NCBI GenBank assembly: GCA_963768085.1
Contig: CAVYGO010000004.1
Span: forward strand, 46,046-110,045
Reading direction: 5' to 3'
Source: Pukyongia sp963768085
GTDB lineage: Bacteria > Bacteroidota > Bacteroidia > Flavobacteriales > Flavobacteriaceae
DNA: 64,000 bases
The translations under genes and the position numbers were made by a program. The notes beneath the pieces were generated by a model. It saw only the letters and a program-made list of their open reading frames with translations. It was not told where the DNA came from and searched no databases. Within the stretch, counting starts at the first letter, position 1. Each line of letters opens with the position of its first letter. Shown here piece by piece: positions 19,877 to 28,961 of the stretch.

Positions 19877-20213
19877 TATGGTTGAAGAATTCAATGCGTA
19901 TCGTTCGAAAATGAACGAGAAACTACTTTCGGACAACAATAAGGTCATTAAACGCATCTTTAATTTGGATACGAATGCTTTTACCGAAGGCGCTCTTCCG
20001 AAGAAGACCAAAGAACTGTTAGGTCTGGGAAACTCTATGGTTTTGCGCTGTGACGACTGTGTTCGGTATCATTTGGAAGCCTGTCATAAGTTAGGGATTC
20101 CGAAGATAGAAGTGGTAGAAGCCCTTAGTATTTCATTACTCATAGGCGGAACCATTGTTATTCCACATCTTCGACGTGCTTATGAATACTGGGAAGCTTT
20201 AGAGAAATCTTAA
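19866..20213 (+). CDS. carboxymuconolactone decarboxylase / AhpD-like protein
   Basis: 115 residues. It has the AhpD-type redox motif CDDCVRYHLEAC (CxxC with the downstream His, about residues 59-66) inside an all-helical CMD domain (TKELLGLGNSMVLR, EVVEALSISLLIGGTIVIPHLRRA). Family members with CxxC-H act in alkylhydroperoxide reduction or as disulfide proteins. The function here is unknown. The ATG overlaps the end of tatC, so it is co-translated; lptB follows after 59 bases. Confidence 0.85.
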   Translation: MQDNMVEEFNAYRSKMNEKLLSDNNKVIKRIFNLDTNAFTEGALPKKTKELLGLGNSMVLRCDDCVRYHLEACHKLGIPKIEVVEALSISLLIGGTIVIPHLRRAYEYWEALEKS

Positions 20214-20272
20214 ATATTTTTTCCGCGGAAAATTATACCGTACTTTTATCATTCTCATACTGAATTCAACTT

Positions 20273-21013
20273 ATGAAGCTACGCGCTGAAAATCTAGTAA
20301 AATCCTATAAAGGCCGCAAGGTGGTTAAAGGCATTACCATAGAAGTAAATCAGGGAGAAATCGTTGGCCTTCTGGGGCCTAATGGCGCCGGAAAGACCAC
20401 CTCATTCTATATGATTGTTGGTTTAATAAAACCTAACGGTGGACAAATTTTCCTTGAAGGCACCAATATTACCAAATATCCTATGTATAAACGCGCTCAA
20501 AATGGTATTGGTTATCTGGCGCAGGAAGCATCAGTGTTCCGTAAGTTAAGTATAGAAGATAATATTCTCAGCGTCTTACAGCTCACTAATCTTTCCAAAA
20601 AGGAGCAGCAGATAAAGATGGAGTCGCTCATTGAAGAATTCGGATTGAGCCATATTCGTAAGAATCGTGGTGACCTGCTAAGTGGTGGTGAACGCCGAAG
20701 AACTGAGATAGCGCGGGCATTAGCGACGGATCCACATTTTATATTACTTGATGAACCTTTTGCCGGGGTAGACCCGGTTGCAGTAGAAGACATCCAGGGA
20801 ATTGTGGCACGATTGAAGAATAAGAACATTGGTATCCTGATTACAGATCACAACGTTCAGGAAACACTGGCTATAACCGACAGAACCTACCTGATGTTCG
20901 AAGGAAGCATCTTAAAACACGGTGTTCCGGAAGAGCTGGCAGCAGATGAATTGGTGCGTAAGGTCTACCTCGGTCAGAATTTCGAACTTCGGAAGAAGAA
21001 ATTATCGTTTTAG
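20273..21013 (+). CDS. lptB: LPS export ABC transporter ATP-binding protein LptB
   Basis: 246 residues. Walker A GLLGPNGAGKTTSFYMIVG (near residue 38), Q-loop GIGYLAQEASVFRKLS, signature LLSGGERRRTEIARAL, Walker B FILLDEPFAGVDPVAV, and the switch His in ITDHNVQETL. The ASVFRKLS and FAGVDPVAV segments are typical of LptB, the ATPase that drives LPS from the inner membrane through LptFGC. Grouping with kdsD (Kdo synthesis) fits an envelope-biogenesis unit. The final four bases overlap the convergent pssA gene. Confidence 0.92.
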   Translation: MKLRAENLVKSYKGRKVVKGITIEVNQGEIVGLLGPNGAGKTTSFYMIVGLIKPNGGQIFLEGTNITKYPMYKRAQNGIGYLAQEASVFRKLSIEDNILSVLQLTNLSKKEQQIKMESLIEEFGLSHIRKNRGDLLSGGERRRTEIARALATDPHFILLDEPFAGVDPVAVEDIQGIVARLKNKNIGILITDHNVQETLAITDRTYLMFEGSILKHGVPEELAADELVRKVYLGQNFELRKKKLSF

Positions 21014-21747
21014 TCCTTTCTGAAAAGAGATAAAATGAAATAAAGTAAAATTAACGCCGGTAGTGCGATAAACTTCAGCACAAGAATGGCGATCACACTT
21101 AAACCAAGAAAAATATATCGTATTCTGTTCGACGTGAAATCCCAGGTCTTGAATTTTAAGGCAAAAAGACGAACCTCGGCATTCATTATAAAACAACTAA
21201 AAATAGTTACCCCAATCAAAAACCATGTATTCATTATAATATTTTCGATGATCTCTGAGTGCTGAAAATGAAGGATCAGTGGAAAACTTAAAATTAGAAT
21301 AGTATTAGCTGGTGTAGGTAGCCCAATAAAGCTTTCTGTCTGACGCGTATCGACATTGAATTTGGCTAAGCGATAGGCCGCGGCTACCGCAATTAACAGT
21401 CCTGTGAACGGTATATAACTAAAAACGACGGAATTCCATCCTCCAATAGCGAACGCTTCAGTGATATTCATTGGGTTTCCCGTAACAGAAACATTAATCA
21501 TTTGTACCATCACCATAGCAGGTGCCACTCCACAAGTAACCACATCGGCTAACGAATCCAACTGCAGGCCAATTTCGCTCTGAGCGTTCAGCCATCGCGC
21601 TGCCAGACCATCGAAGAAATCGAGAATAATACCAGCGAATATAAAAAACGATGCCACAATAAGATCTCCGGAAATAGCAAAAAGAATAGCAACACAGCCA
21701 CATAGCAAATTAAGGGAAGTAATTATGTTAGGGATTTGTTTGACCAT
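21010..21747 (-). CDS. pssA: CDP-diacylglycerol-serine O-phosphatidyltransferase
   Basis: 245 residues, multi-pass membrane enzyme. The CDP-alcohol phosphotransferase signature DG(x2)AR(x8)G(x3)D(x3)D is complete at about residues 44-67 (FFDGLAARW ... IGLQLDSLADVV). At least six more hydrophobic helices follow (FVIPFTGLLIAVAAAY, LILSFPLILHF, FLGLSVIAILVLKFIALPAL). It makes phosphatidylserine, the precursor of phosphatidylethanolamine, from CDP-diacylglycerol and serine. Its 3' end overlaps lptB tail-to-tail by four bases. Confidence 0.92.
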   Translation of the reverse strand: MVKQIPNIITSLNLLCGCVAILFAISGDLIVASFFIFAGIILDFFDGLAARWLNAQSEIGLQLDSLADVVTCGVAPAMVMVQMINVSVTGNPMNITEAFAIGGWNSVVFSYIPFTGLLIAVAAAYRLAKFNVDTRQTESFIGLPTPANTILILSFPLILHFQHSEIIENIIMNTWFLIGVTIFSCFIMNAEVRLFALKFKTWDFTSNRIRYIFLGLSVIAILVLKFIALPALILLYFILSLFRKD

Positions 21748-21871
21748 GGAAATTCTGAATGCTGTAAAAATAGCAAACTATTTGCGTCTAAACCTAAATA
21801 TGCACAATATGTACTTAAAATAATAGTTTATTATTTTGTAAATAATAAGATATTTGCTGAAAATTGATCGC

Positions 21872-22939
21872 TTGAAAAAGAATCTAATTCTTGTCTTTCT
21901 GCTGCTTTGCGCAACAATATCTGCTCAAACCACTCGGAAGTATTCCAATGAATTTATGAATATTGGTGTTGACGCCGCTGCGTTTGGCATGGCAAACGCC
22001 GTAGTTGCTTCATCACAGGATGTGAATTCGGGATACTGGAACCCTGCTGGTTTAGTAAATATTGAAGACAATGAGCTATCACTTATGCACGCATCGTACT
22101 TTGCGAATATTGCAAGTTATGACTATGCAGGGTTCGCCATGCCTTTAGATGACCGATCTGCGGTAGCACTTTCTGTGATCCGTTTTGGGGTGGACGACAT
22201 ACTGAATACCACACAATTGATAGACGATCAGGGGAATATCGATTACAACCGTATCAGCCTTTTTTCCACAGCTGATTATGGTGTAACTTTTTCATACGCC
22301 CGCAAGTTGCCGCTCGATGGTCTTAACTTCGGGGTAAATGCCAAGGTAATCCGTCGTATTATCGGGGATTTTGCCTCCTCCTGGGGTTTCGGCCTGGATG
22401 CCGGGATCCAATTTGAGACGAACCAATGGCGATTCGGATTCATGGCTCGCGATATCACTACAACTTTTAATGCCTGGTCCATCAATGAGGAACAATTCGC
22501 AACCATTTCAGGTGCGGTTGAAGGTCAGAACCAGGAATTACCCGAAACTACCGAAATCACAATTCCCAAATTACAATTGGGAATCGCGCGCAAGTTTATC
22601 TTTCACTACGATTTTGTTCTCCAGGCCGAAATGGATCTTAATTTTCGCTTTGCCCAGACCAACGATATTATATCGTCTTCTTTTGCCAGTGTAACCCCCG
22701 CCTTAGGGTTGGAGTTTGGTTATATCGACATGATATTTGTGCGGGGAGGCGTTGGGAATTTTCAGAATGTAACACAATTAGACGGTCGTGATTCGGTCAA
22801 TTTTCAACCGAATATTGGCGTTGGGTTCCGCTATAAAGGAATTCAGGTGGATTATGCACTCACCGATATTGGCGACCAAAGTACTGCATTGTATTCTAAT
22901 GTTTTTTCACTTAAATTAGACTGGAGTATATTTAGATAG
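21872..22939 (+). CDS. PorV/PorQ-family outer-membrane protein
   Basis: I place the start at the TTG 21872 because it gives a clean signal peptide, MKKNLILVFLLLCATISAQ; a TTG 18 bases upstream is also open. The mature part (about 336 residues) has the FadL/PorV-like N-terminus FMNIGVDAAAFGMANAVVAS and SGYWNPAGLVNI. Alternating beta strands follow up to a terminal aromatic residue context (LKLDWSIFR), as in an outer-membrane barrel. PorV and PorQ act in the type IX secretion system, but this family has many paralogues, so T9SS function is only possible. The DUF4105 gene begins five bases later and is likely co-transcribed. Confidence 0.82.
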   Translation: MKKNLILVFLLLCATISAQTTRKYSNEFMNIGVDAAAFGMANAVVASSQDVNSGYWNPAGLVNIEDNELSLMHASYFANIASYDYAGFAMPLDDRSAVALSVIRFGVDDILNTTQLIDDQGNIDYNRISLFSTADYGVTFSYARKLPLDGLNFGVNAKVIRRIIGDFASSWGFGLDAGIQFETNQWRFGFMARDITTTFNAWSINEEQFATISGAVEGQNQELPETTEITIPKLQLGIARKFIFHYDFVLQAEMDLNFRFAQTNDIISSSFASVTPALGLEFGYIDMIFVRGGVGNFQNVTQLDGRDSVNFQPNIGVGFRYKGIQVDYALTDIGDQSTALYSNVFSLKLDWSIFR

Positions 22940-22944
22940 ATCCT

Positions 22945-24132
22945 GTGAAAAAACACTACTTCCTCTTCCTCTTCTTCTTAGTGAATTTTAGTGCTTTCGC
23001 ACAATATGATACCCTGTCCGAGGATGCCGAAATAAGTATACTCACTGTAGGACCGGGTGATAATCTCTACGATAAGTTTGGGCATAGTGCATTCAGAGTT
23101 CAAGATCCGGCTAACAATATTGATTGGGCTTATAATTATGGTGTATATGATTTCGATACTCCAAATTTTTATACCAAATTCGCACGTGGTAAACTGCTGT
23201 ACAAATTAGCTGTTAGCCAATACCAACCGTTTCTAAATAGCTATATCGCTCAAGATCGCTGGGTTGAAGAACAAATGCTTAATCTTACTTATTCAGAGAA
23301 GCAGGCGCTTTTTAATTTTCTGCAGAATAATGCCAAACCCGAGAATCAGTACTACAAATACGATTTCTTCTTCGACAACTGTGCCACCAGGATGCGGGAC
23401 GTGCTTGTTGAAGTTCTGGGTGATAAATTGAAATACAATACTAACCTGGCCTCAGAGGGCTATACTTTCAGAGAACTTATACAGAAGAATGTACACTACA
23501 ATTCCTGGGGAAGCCTGGGTATGGATATGGCCATTGGTGCGGTAGTCGATCGCAAGGCCAGTTCTTGGGAATACCAATTCCTGCCTGAATACGTATTTAA
23601 AGCGGCGGCCGGAGCAACGGTAAGTTCAAATAACAAAACGGTTGATCTGGTAAAGGAAACCCGCACGATCTTTGACACGGAAGAACGTCACGGCACTGGG
23701 AATTTTATTCTAAGCCCCTTGTTTATTTTTGGAATTCTAGGACTGTTCCTGGTTTTTGTAACCTATAAAAACTACAAAAACCAGTGTCGAAGCCGCTATC
23801 TGGATGCTGCTATCTTTTCGATCACGGGGCTCATAGGAATTATCATATTGTTGCTTTGGTTCGCGACCGATCATAGTACTACAGCTAATAACTATAACCT
23901 GTTGTGGGCATTTCCTTTCAGTATCTTCTTCTTCTTAATGATCGGTAAAAGAACTCCGAAACGCTGGTTACAGCGTTACGTAATATTTCTGATCCTCCTA
24001 TTGGCACTACTCACCTTCCACTGGATCACGGGGGTCCAGACATTTGCTATCGGATTCATTCCATTGTTCATTGGACTGGCAATTCGCTATCTATTCTTGA
24101 ATAAGTATCTAAAACAACAATCCAACGCCTGA
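22945..24132 (+). CDS. DUF4105 / Lnb-N-like membrane protein
   Basis: 395 residues from a GTG at 22945. A signal peptide (MKKHYFLFLFFLVNFSAFA) is followed by a DUF4105 domain with GPGDNLYDKFGHSAFRV (residues about 38-54) and the conserved DNCATRMRD near residue 152. The His in FGHS and the Cys in NCAT resemble a cysteine-protease-like pair of this family. Four to five membrane helices fill the last 150 residues (FILSPLFIFGILGLFLVFV, AIFSITGLIGIIILLLWF). The family is common in Bacteroidota and its activity is not established. Its stop abuts the stop of the convergent polysaccharide locus. Confidence 0.82.
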   Translation: MKKHYFLFLFFLVNFSAFAQYDTLSEDAEISILTVGPGDNLYDKFGHSAFRVQDPANNIDWAYNYGVYDFDTPNFYTKFARGKLLYKLAVSQYQPFLNSYIAQDRWVEEQMLNLTYSEKQALFNFLQNNAKPENQYYKYDFFFDNCATRMRDVLVEVLGDKLKYNTNLASEGYTFRELIQKNVHYNSWGSLGMDMAIGAVVDRKASSWEYQFLPEYVFKAAAGATVSSNNKTVDLVKETRTIFDTEERHGTGNFILSPLFIFGILGLFLVFVTYKNYKNQCRSRYLDAAIFSITGLIGIIILLLWFATDHSTTANNYNLLWAFPFSIFFFLMIGKRTPKRWLQRYVIFLILLLALLTFHWITGVQTFAIGFIPLFIGLAIRYLFLNKYLKQQSNA

Positions 24133-25527
24133 TTATTGCCCCCGGAAGAAAATAATGGTACTCAGAGTTTTTATCACGATACTGATATCGAGAAATAAAC
24201 TCCGCCTTTTTATATAATACAGGTCGTATTGTAATTTTTCTAATGTGTCTTCCTGTGTCACTCCGTATTTGGCATTTACCTGCGCCCAACCTGTAACACC
24301 GGGTTTCACTAAATGCCTCACTTCATAAAACGGTATTTTTTCTGAGAGTTCTTTTACGAATACAGGACGTTCCGGCCGGGGACCGATAACACTCATATCA
24401 CCCTTGATAACATTGATAAACTGCGGGATCTCATCAAATCTTGATCTTCGTAGAAATCGGCCAAATTTTGTCACACGTGCATCTTTTGCAGCCGCATACA
24501 TCGCACCATCTTTCTCAGCATCCACAACCATACTTCGCAGCTTGTAGATTTTGAAGTGCTTACTGTTTTTACCAACGCGAATTTGTGTGTAAAAAATGGG
24601 GCCACGGTTTCCTATTAGATTGCCAATAATAATAATAGGTGATATTAGTAACCCAAATAACAAACCAATAATAGAAAACAACAAATCAAGAATCCTGTGA
24701 AAAAAGAGGTATAATTTGTTCTGATTACTCCTGCTAAAAGGAAAATAGCGGTAGAAATCCTTGTCCACATGCTGAACGGGAACACGATGTGTAATCTCTT
24801 CATATACTTGAGTATACTCGCGTATAGGTACGCCGCTTTCCAGCAATGTAATAAGCTGATTGTACAGCGGGATCGTCATCCCCGATGACGGTTGTGTCGC
24901 AATCACAATCTCCGAAATTGAATGCTCCTTTACAGTCCCTGCCACATCATTCAATTCAAATTCCTCAGGAAGATCAAATCCAAAGGTAGATTGCTGAGAT
25001 TTGGTGGTATTGATGAAGCCAATAACTTTATAATTGGGATCCGATTTCTGCAGGGATATGATCACTTTCTCCATATCTTCAGAATTTCCAATGATAAGTA
25101 CCCGCTTAAAGAATCGCGGTGCAGAGACCAGGACGATATAGGCATAACGCCACACGAACAATGCTATGTTCACCGCTATGAAGAAATAGATGATCTGCAA
25201 CCGGTTTTCCGGTAATTCCGGTGTAAAGAAAGGTGTGAGCAGATAAAACAACACCGTAACCGAGGATGTTAGTATGATATTCTGAACCACAATTTCAAAT
25301 TTGCTCGCCTTTTGAAGGTTGTACAATTCGAAGATCGTGGCGAACACACTCAGGTATAAGGCTAAAACGATAGACCAGAACCAGTGATCGGCATTGATCT
25401 TGAAATAATCAAAATCGAAAACTATTCCCACAACATACAATAAGCCCAACACGCTTACGATATCGAAAATCCTTAAAAGGACTTTGCGCTCGGAAATATC
25501 AAAATGTATATTCGACTTTTGAGGCAT
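24133..25527 (-). CDS. polyprenyl glycosylphosphotransferase (initiating sugar transferase)
   Basis: 464 residues. Four to five membrane helices fill residues 18-130 (LLRIFDIVSVLGLLYVVG, FWSIVLALYLSVFATIF). A Rossmann-like CoA-binding-type domain follows (RVLIIGNSEDMEKVI). The C-terminal bacterial sugar transferase domain from about 275 carries the membrane helix LLFSIIGLLFGLLISP, KIYKLRSMVVDAEKDG, RRSRFDEIPQFINVIKGDMS and IGPRPERPVFVKEL. This WcaJ/WbaP-type enzyme moves a sugar 1-phosphate onto undecaprenyl phosphate and so starts each repeat unit. It is the 3'-most gene of the polysaccharide locus. The exact sugar is not predictable. Confidence 0.9.
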   Translation of the reverse strand: MPQKSNIHFDISERKVLLRIFDIVSVLGLLYVVGIVFDFDYFKINADHWFWSIVLALYLSVFATIFELYNLQKASKFEIVVQNIILTSSVTVLFYLLTPFFTPELPENRLQIIYFFIAVNIALFVWRYAYIVLVSAPRFFKRVLIIGNSEDMEKVIISLQKSDPNYKVIGFINTTKSQQSTFGFDLPEEFELNDVAGTVKEHSISEIVIATQPSSGMTIPLYNQLITLLESGVPIREYTQVYEEITHRVPVQHVDKDFYRYFPFSRSNQNKLYLFFHRILDLLFSIIGLLFGLLISPIIIIGNLIGNRGPIFYTQIRVGKNSKHFKIYKLRSMVVDAEKDGAMYAAAKDARVTKFGRFLRRSRFDEIPQFINVIKGDMSVIGPRPERPVFVKELSEKIPFYEVRHLVKPGVTGWAQVNAKYGVTQEDTLEKLQYDLYYIKRRSLFLDISIVIKTLSTIIFFRGQ

Positions 25528-25562
25528 CGGTTGGAGATTGTGTCTGTAAATGTACTAATTAT

Positions 25563-26582
25563 TTATGCTTTCAATATTTCGAACCATGAATGTTTAACCA
25601 CCTCCCAATCAAACTTTTCAACTTTATTTCTCGCATTTCGAGCAATTCTAATTCCATGCTCCTTATCCTTCAGTAACATTGAAATAGCATTACAGAATCC
25701 TTCCTTATCATTCGCCTCAACCAGAACTGCATCTTCATTGTCTTCTAAAAGAAACGGAATCCCTCCTACATTAGTGGATATCACTGGCAGGCCCAAAGCC
25801 ATTGCCTCGACTATACTTACCGGCATATTATCGAAATTGGTGGTATTGATGAAAATATCGTAAGAATCAGAAAGTTGTAACCATTCTTCCTTATTCAATC
25901 GCCCGGTGAATCGAACCGGCAACGATTTTTCCATGACCAGGCTCTTGCATTTTGCTAATGAACCATCTTTTTCAGGCCCCACCATGCATAATTCTATATC
26001 GATGCCTTGTTTCATAAACTCCTCTACGATCTCCAAGGCTAGTGCAGGGTTATATATTTTTGAAAAGGAACGTACCCAGAGCAATTTTGCCCTGAATGAC
26101 GATCGTGATTTGAAAGGATATCGTTCTATATCGATCGAATTAGGTATACGGACTACATTCGAATAACCCGATTGCTGAAAGTGGTGCAAAAGATATCCGG
26201 ATGGAGCAACATTGAGTTTCGCACCGTTAAAAAGCTTCCAGGATAATTTTTTACTTTTCTGAAGTCTTTCAGGAAGGTTACCCCCATGCAGTATCGGGAT
26301 ATAAGGTAAATTCAATAATCTGCAGATATTTCCGATGGTTACAGCATAGTAAAAGTTTTGGGTGCTATACGTATCGATTAAGACAAAATGTGTTCGCCTC
26401 GCATTTTTCAAAACAGTAAAAATCATATCCCAAAGTCGGAAGACCTTATTTTTTTGGGAAGATGCTGATATCACATCAAACCCTTCGGAGGTCAAATGAC
26501 GGGATAAACTCTCCATCGTGGTAACAGTACCACCGAAAGAGGCAGCCTTATTTCCCAGGTAGAGGAGTTTTCTTTTTTCCAT
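25563..26582 (-). CDS. glycosyltransferase family 4
   Basis: 339 residues, GT-B fold. The N-terminal half binds the acceptor (YLGNKAASFGGTVTTMESL, FVLIDTYSTQNFYYAV). The C-terminal half has the GT4 nucleotide-sugar signature: DIFINTTNFDNMPVSIVEAMALGLPVIS with the E(x7)E Glu in VEAMA, then NVGGIPFLLEDNE. It is a retaining transferase that would add one sugar to the growing repeat unit at the inner membrane. It starts inside the end of the upstream O-antigen ligase/polymerase gene (35-base overlap), so expression is coupled. Donor and acceptor unknown. Confidence 0.87.
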   Translation of the reverse strand: MEKRKLLYLGNKAASFGGTVTTMESLSRHLTSEGFDVISASSQKNKVFRLWDMIFTVLKNARRTHFVLIDTYSTQNFYYAVTIGNICRLLNLPYIPILHGGNLPERLQKSKKLSWKLFNGAKLNVAPSGYLLHHFQQSGYSNVVRIPNSIDIERYPFKSRSSFRAKLLWVRSFSKIYNPALALEIVEEFMKQGIDIELCMVGPEKDGSLAKCKSLVMEKSLPVRFTGRLNKEEWLQLSDSYDIFINTTNFDNMPVSIVEAMALGLPVISTNVGGIPFLLEDNEDAVLVEANDKEGFCNAISMLLKDKEHGIRIARNARNKVEKFDWEVVKHSWFEILKA

Positions 26583-27903
26583 TGATGACAGTGATTAATG
26601 CCAACCCATAAATAAAGGCCGGCGCAGCTATTCGCATGGATGAATGATTAATGGTTAAAAACCAAAACAGGAAAAATACATAGAAATAGACATTCGTCTT
26701 ATTCCGAAGCCTTATGGTTAAGGGAGTTATTACTAAAATTATTAATGCAAATAATCCAGATAGTCCGTGCTCGGAGAGTATTCTGCTCAATTCGTTATGC
26801 GAGGCAGAAACTCTTCCAGTTTGTTCGATACGAAATTCCTTTACCTTTCCAACTCCGATACCGGTTAAAGGAAATTCGTAAAATGCCTGAAGTTCCGAGT
26901 CAAGAAGTTCTAACCGTCCCGTGGAAAGATCGGCCTTTTCCCTACCCGCAGCATCCTGATTGGCATAACGTTTGTCTATCAAACCAGACGTTGAGAATGA
27001 TGTGAATAACCAAGTGACACCTATCACAACAGCGATGGTAGCTATACGGGGCACCAGTACCGCCTTCTGAATTGTGCTGCTTTTAATGAAATAAACAAGG
27101 AAAAATGCCATAGCACAGATCACAGCAGTTAGAACTCCTCCTCTCGAAAAAGTAACCATGGCACGATAACTTAGAAAGGCAAGCAAACTAAGATCGATTA
27201 TGTTTAGCAGAAGCTGTTTCTTAATAAAAAGTCTTGCAAATAATACGATCATTCCTAGTCCCAGAATAGTAGCCACCTGATTGGGTCCAAAACCTCCGGA
27301 AGCTTCAAAATTTGACTGTGTTCCGGTTAATACATCCTTGATACTCGGTGTATAAAGATATAAATACACCGTCATAGATATTATAGGCAGGAGTAATGAC
27401 AACAATATTTCATTTAATCTTCCAACAGACATTCGCCTGTCGTAGCAATACAATGCCGATATACCCAAACAAACAGGACCACTTAAATTAAAACCAACAG
27501 CATTGGCAACACTGGATTCATAATCCAGGTTTATTGCAGAAAATAATATTCCTGGTATTAAGAGTAACAGATAAACCACATAGATCCAGGATTTCCTTTT
27601 GAATCCCCGGTAGAACATACCAATAGTAAGGAACATTATCACAGAGTACTTGGCAAACTCGTAGGTAAAAGCACCTCCGGTCATACGTGAAAAAACCTCA
27701 AAGCCAGTTACATAAGCTGCTGCAAGCAGCACTTCATCCTTCCTATTCCGATTGTAAATGATTCTAACAAGGAAATATACAATAGCGCCAAATAAGATAA
27801 ACTTTGCCGAAGACCTGAAATTGTAAACAATGAGGGCTATTAGTAAATGGAGCAATACCAATTGCACGTAGGTTATTTTCTTTATGGGCTTTGCGGTCTT
27901 CAA
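26548..27903 (-). CDS. O-antigen ligase / polymerase-like membrane protein
   Basis: 451 residues with about 11-12 hydrophobic helices. It has a large periplasmic loop before SASHNELSRILSEHGLSGLFAL (residues about 370-390). That His-Asn-Glu motif is the hallmark of the WaaL/Wzy (Wzy_C) family. It would either polymerise undecaprenyl-linked repeat units or ligate the glycan to a lipid or protein acceptor; the two cannot be told apart by sequence. Because an ABC exporter (wzm/wzt) also lies in the locus, a ligase role is possible. It is in a run of minus-strand genes joined by short overlaps. Confidence 0.85.
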   Translation of the reverse strand: MKTAKPIKKITYVQLVLLHLLIALIVYNFRSSAKFILFGAIVYFLVRIIYNRNRKDEVLLAAAYVTGFEVFSRMTGGAFTYEFAKYSVIMFLTIGMFYRGFKRKSWIYVVYLLLLIPGILFSAINLDYESSVANAVGFNLSGPVCLGISALYCYDRRMSVGRLNEILLSLLLPIISMTVYLYLYTPSIKDVLTGTQSNFEASGGFGPNQVATILGLGMIVLFARLFIKKQLLLNIIDLSLLAFLSYRAMVTFSRGGVLTAVICAMAFFLVYFIKSSTIQKAVLVPRIATIAVVIGVTWLFTSFSTSGLIDKRYANQDAAGREKADLSTGRLELLDSELQAFYEFPLTGIGVGKVKEFRIEQTGRVSASHNELSRILSEHGLSGLFALIILVITPLTIRLRNKTNVYFYVFFLFWFLTINHSSMRIAAPAFIYGLALITVINGKKKTPLPGK

Positions 27904-28961
27904 CTTTCGTACATCTCCATTAACTCAGGCAATATAGCTTGAAAAGAATAATTCTTCTCTATATGTTTCTGAAAAAACACTGCATCATTTTGTGCTTTTT
28001 CTGGATTTTTCAAATAAATCAATAATGCTTCTGCCAGAGCTTCCGAATTTTCAGCAGGAACAACCAGGCCTTTTGTTCCAATAACATCTGCACACTGACC
28101 CACATCCGTGCATACCACCGGAAGCCCGTTAATACCGTATTCCAACAGGGCGACTGGCAATCCTTCGGAACTTGATGATAACACACCAACCGTGGCCTGT
28201 TGTAATAACAGGTTTACATCCTGTCTGGCACCATGGAAATATACACGTTTTAAATTTTCAATCCCTACATAATTCTTTAGTTCCAACATATATTCCCTAT
28301 CAATATCCTTTCCCAGAAGATGTAACGAAGCTCCGGGAATTGAAGCCTGAACCTGTTTGAACGCTCTCAGGAGGTTTATGTGATCCTTTTGCCTTCTCAG
28401 GTTCGCGAGACAGACAATACGAAATTCCGGATCACCGTCCAGGGTTGTTTCAGAAGATATCACTGTATGTTTCGAAACAAAATTCCGAATAAATCTGACT
28501 CGCTGGCAACGTAATTTCTTTTCAGCCCAGTCATGCAAAATTTCGTTTACAGAAATAATCCCATTAAAATAACGAGAACAATATCGCAAGGTATTATGAC
28601 TTCGATTATCTACTTCTTCACTATTTCCGTAATGGTCATGCCAGATAAGTCGGACCCTTGGGTACATTATTTTAACAAGTGTAGCCCAGAAAAAACTACT
28701 ACTGTGTGCATGGATTACATCTATTCCGTTTTTCTTTACCGCCTTGGTTAATCGCCTGAATCCAGCTATATCCATCGAACTTTTTTTTCTTAAAAATATA
28801 TAGTTGACGTCAGAATTAATGGAATCTTTTAACAAGCCTTCATCTCTACTAACACATAAAAAGGAATCGAAACCATGTTCATGTAGTTCATTAGCCAGGG
28901 TAACAGCCATGCGTTCTGCACCACCGGGTTGTAACGAATCTATGAGCTGAAGAACTTTCAT
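27900..28961 (-). CDS. glycosyltransferase family 4
   Basis: 353 residues. The N-terminus is a classic GT4 start, LIDSLQPGGAERMAVTLANEL. A Rossmann domain follows with IDVIHAHSSSFFWATLV and FNGIISVNEILHDW. The C-terminal domain has IVCLANLRRQKDHINLLRAF, HLLGKDIDREY and GVLSSSSEGLPVALLEYGINGLPVVC, with the catalytic E(x7)E region in EGLPVALLE. It is probably a retaining transferase using a nucleotide sugar in the cytosol. It overlaps both neighbours by four bases, a sign of translational coupling. Sugar not predictable. Confidence 0.87.
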   Translation of the reverse strand: MKVLQLIDSLQPGGAERMAVTLANELHEHGFDSFLCVSRDEGLLKDSINSDVNYIFLRKKSSMDIAGFRRLTKAVKKNGIDVIHAHSSSFFWATLVKIMYPRVRLIWHDHYGNSEEVDNRSHNTLRYCSRYFNGIISVNEILHDWAEKKLRCQRVRFIRNFVSKHTVISSETTLDGDPEFRIVCLANLRRQKDHINLLRAFKQVQASIPGASLHLLGKDIDREYMLELKNYVGIENLKRVYFHGARQDVNLLLQQATVGVLSSSSEGLPVALLEYGINGLPVVCTDVGQCADVIGTKGLVVPAENSEALAEALLIYLKNPEKAQNDAVFFQKHIEKNYSFQAILPELMEMYES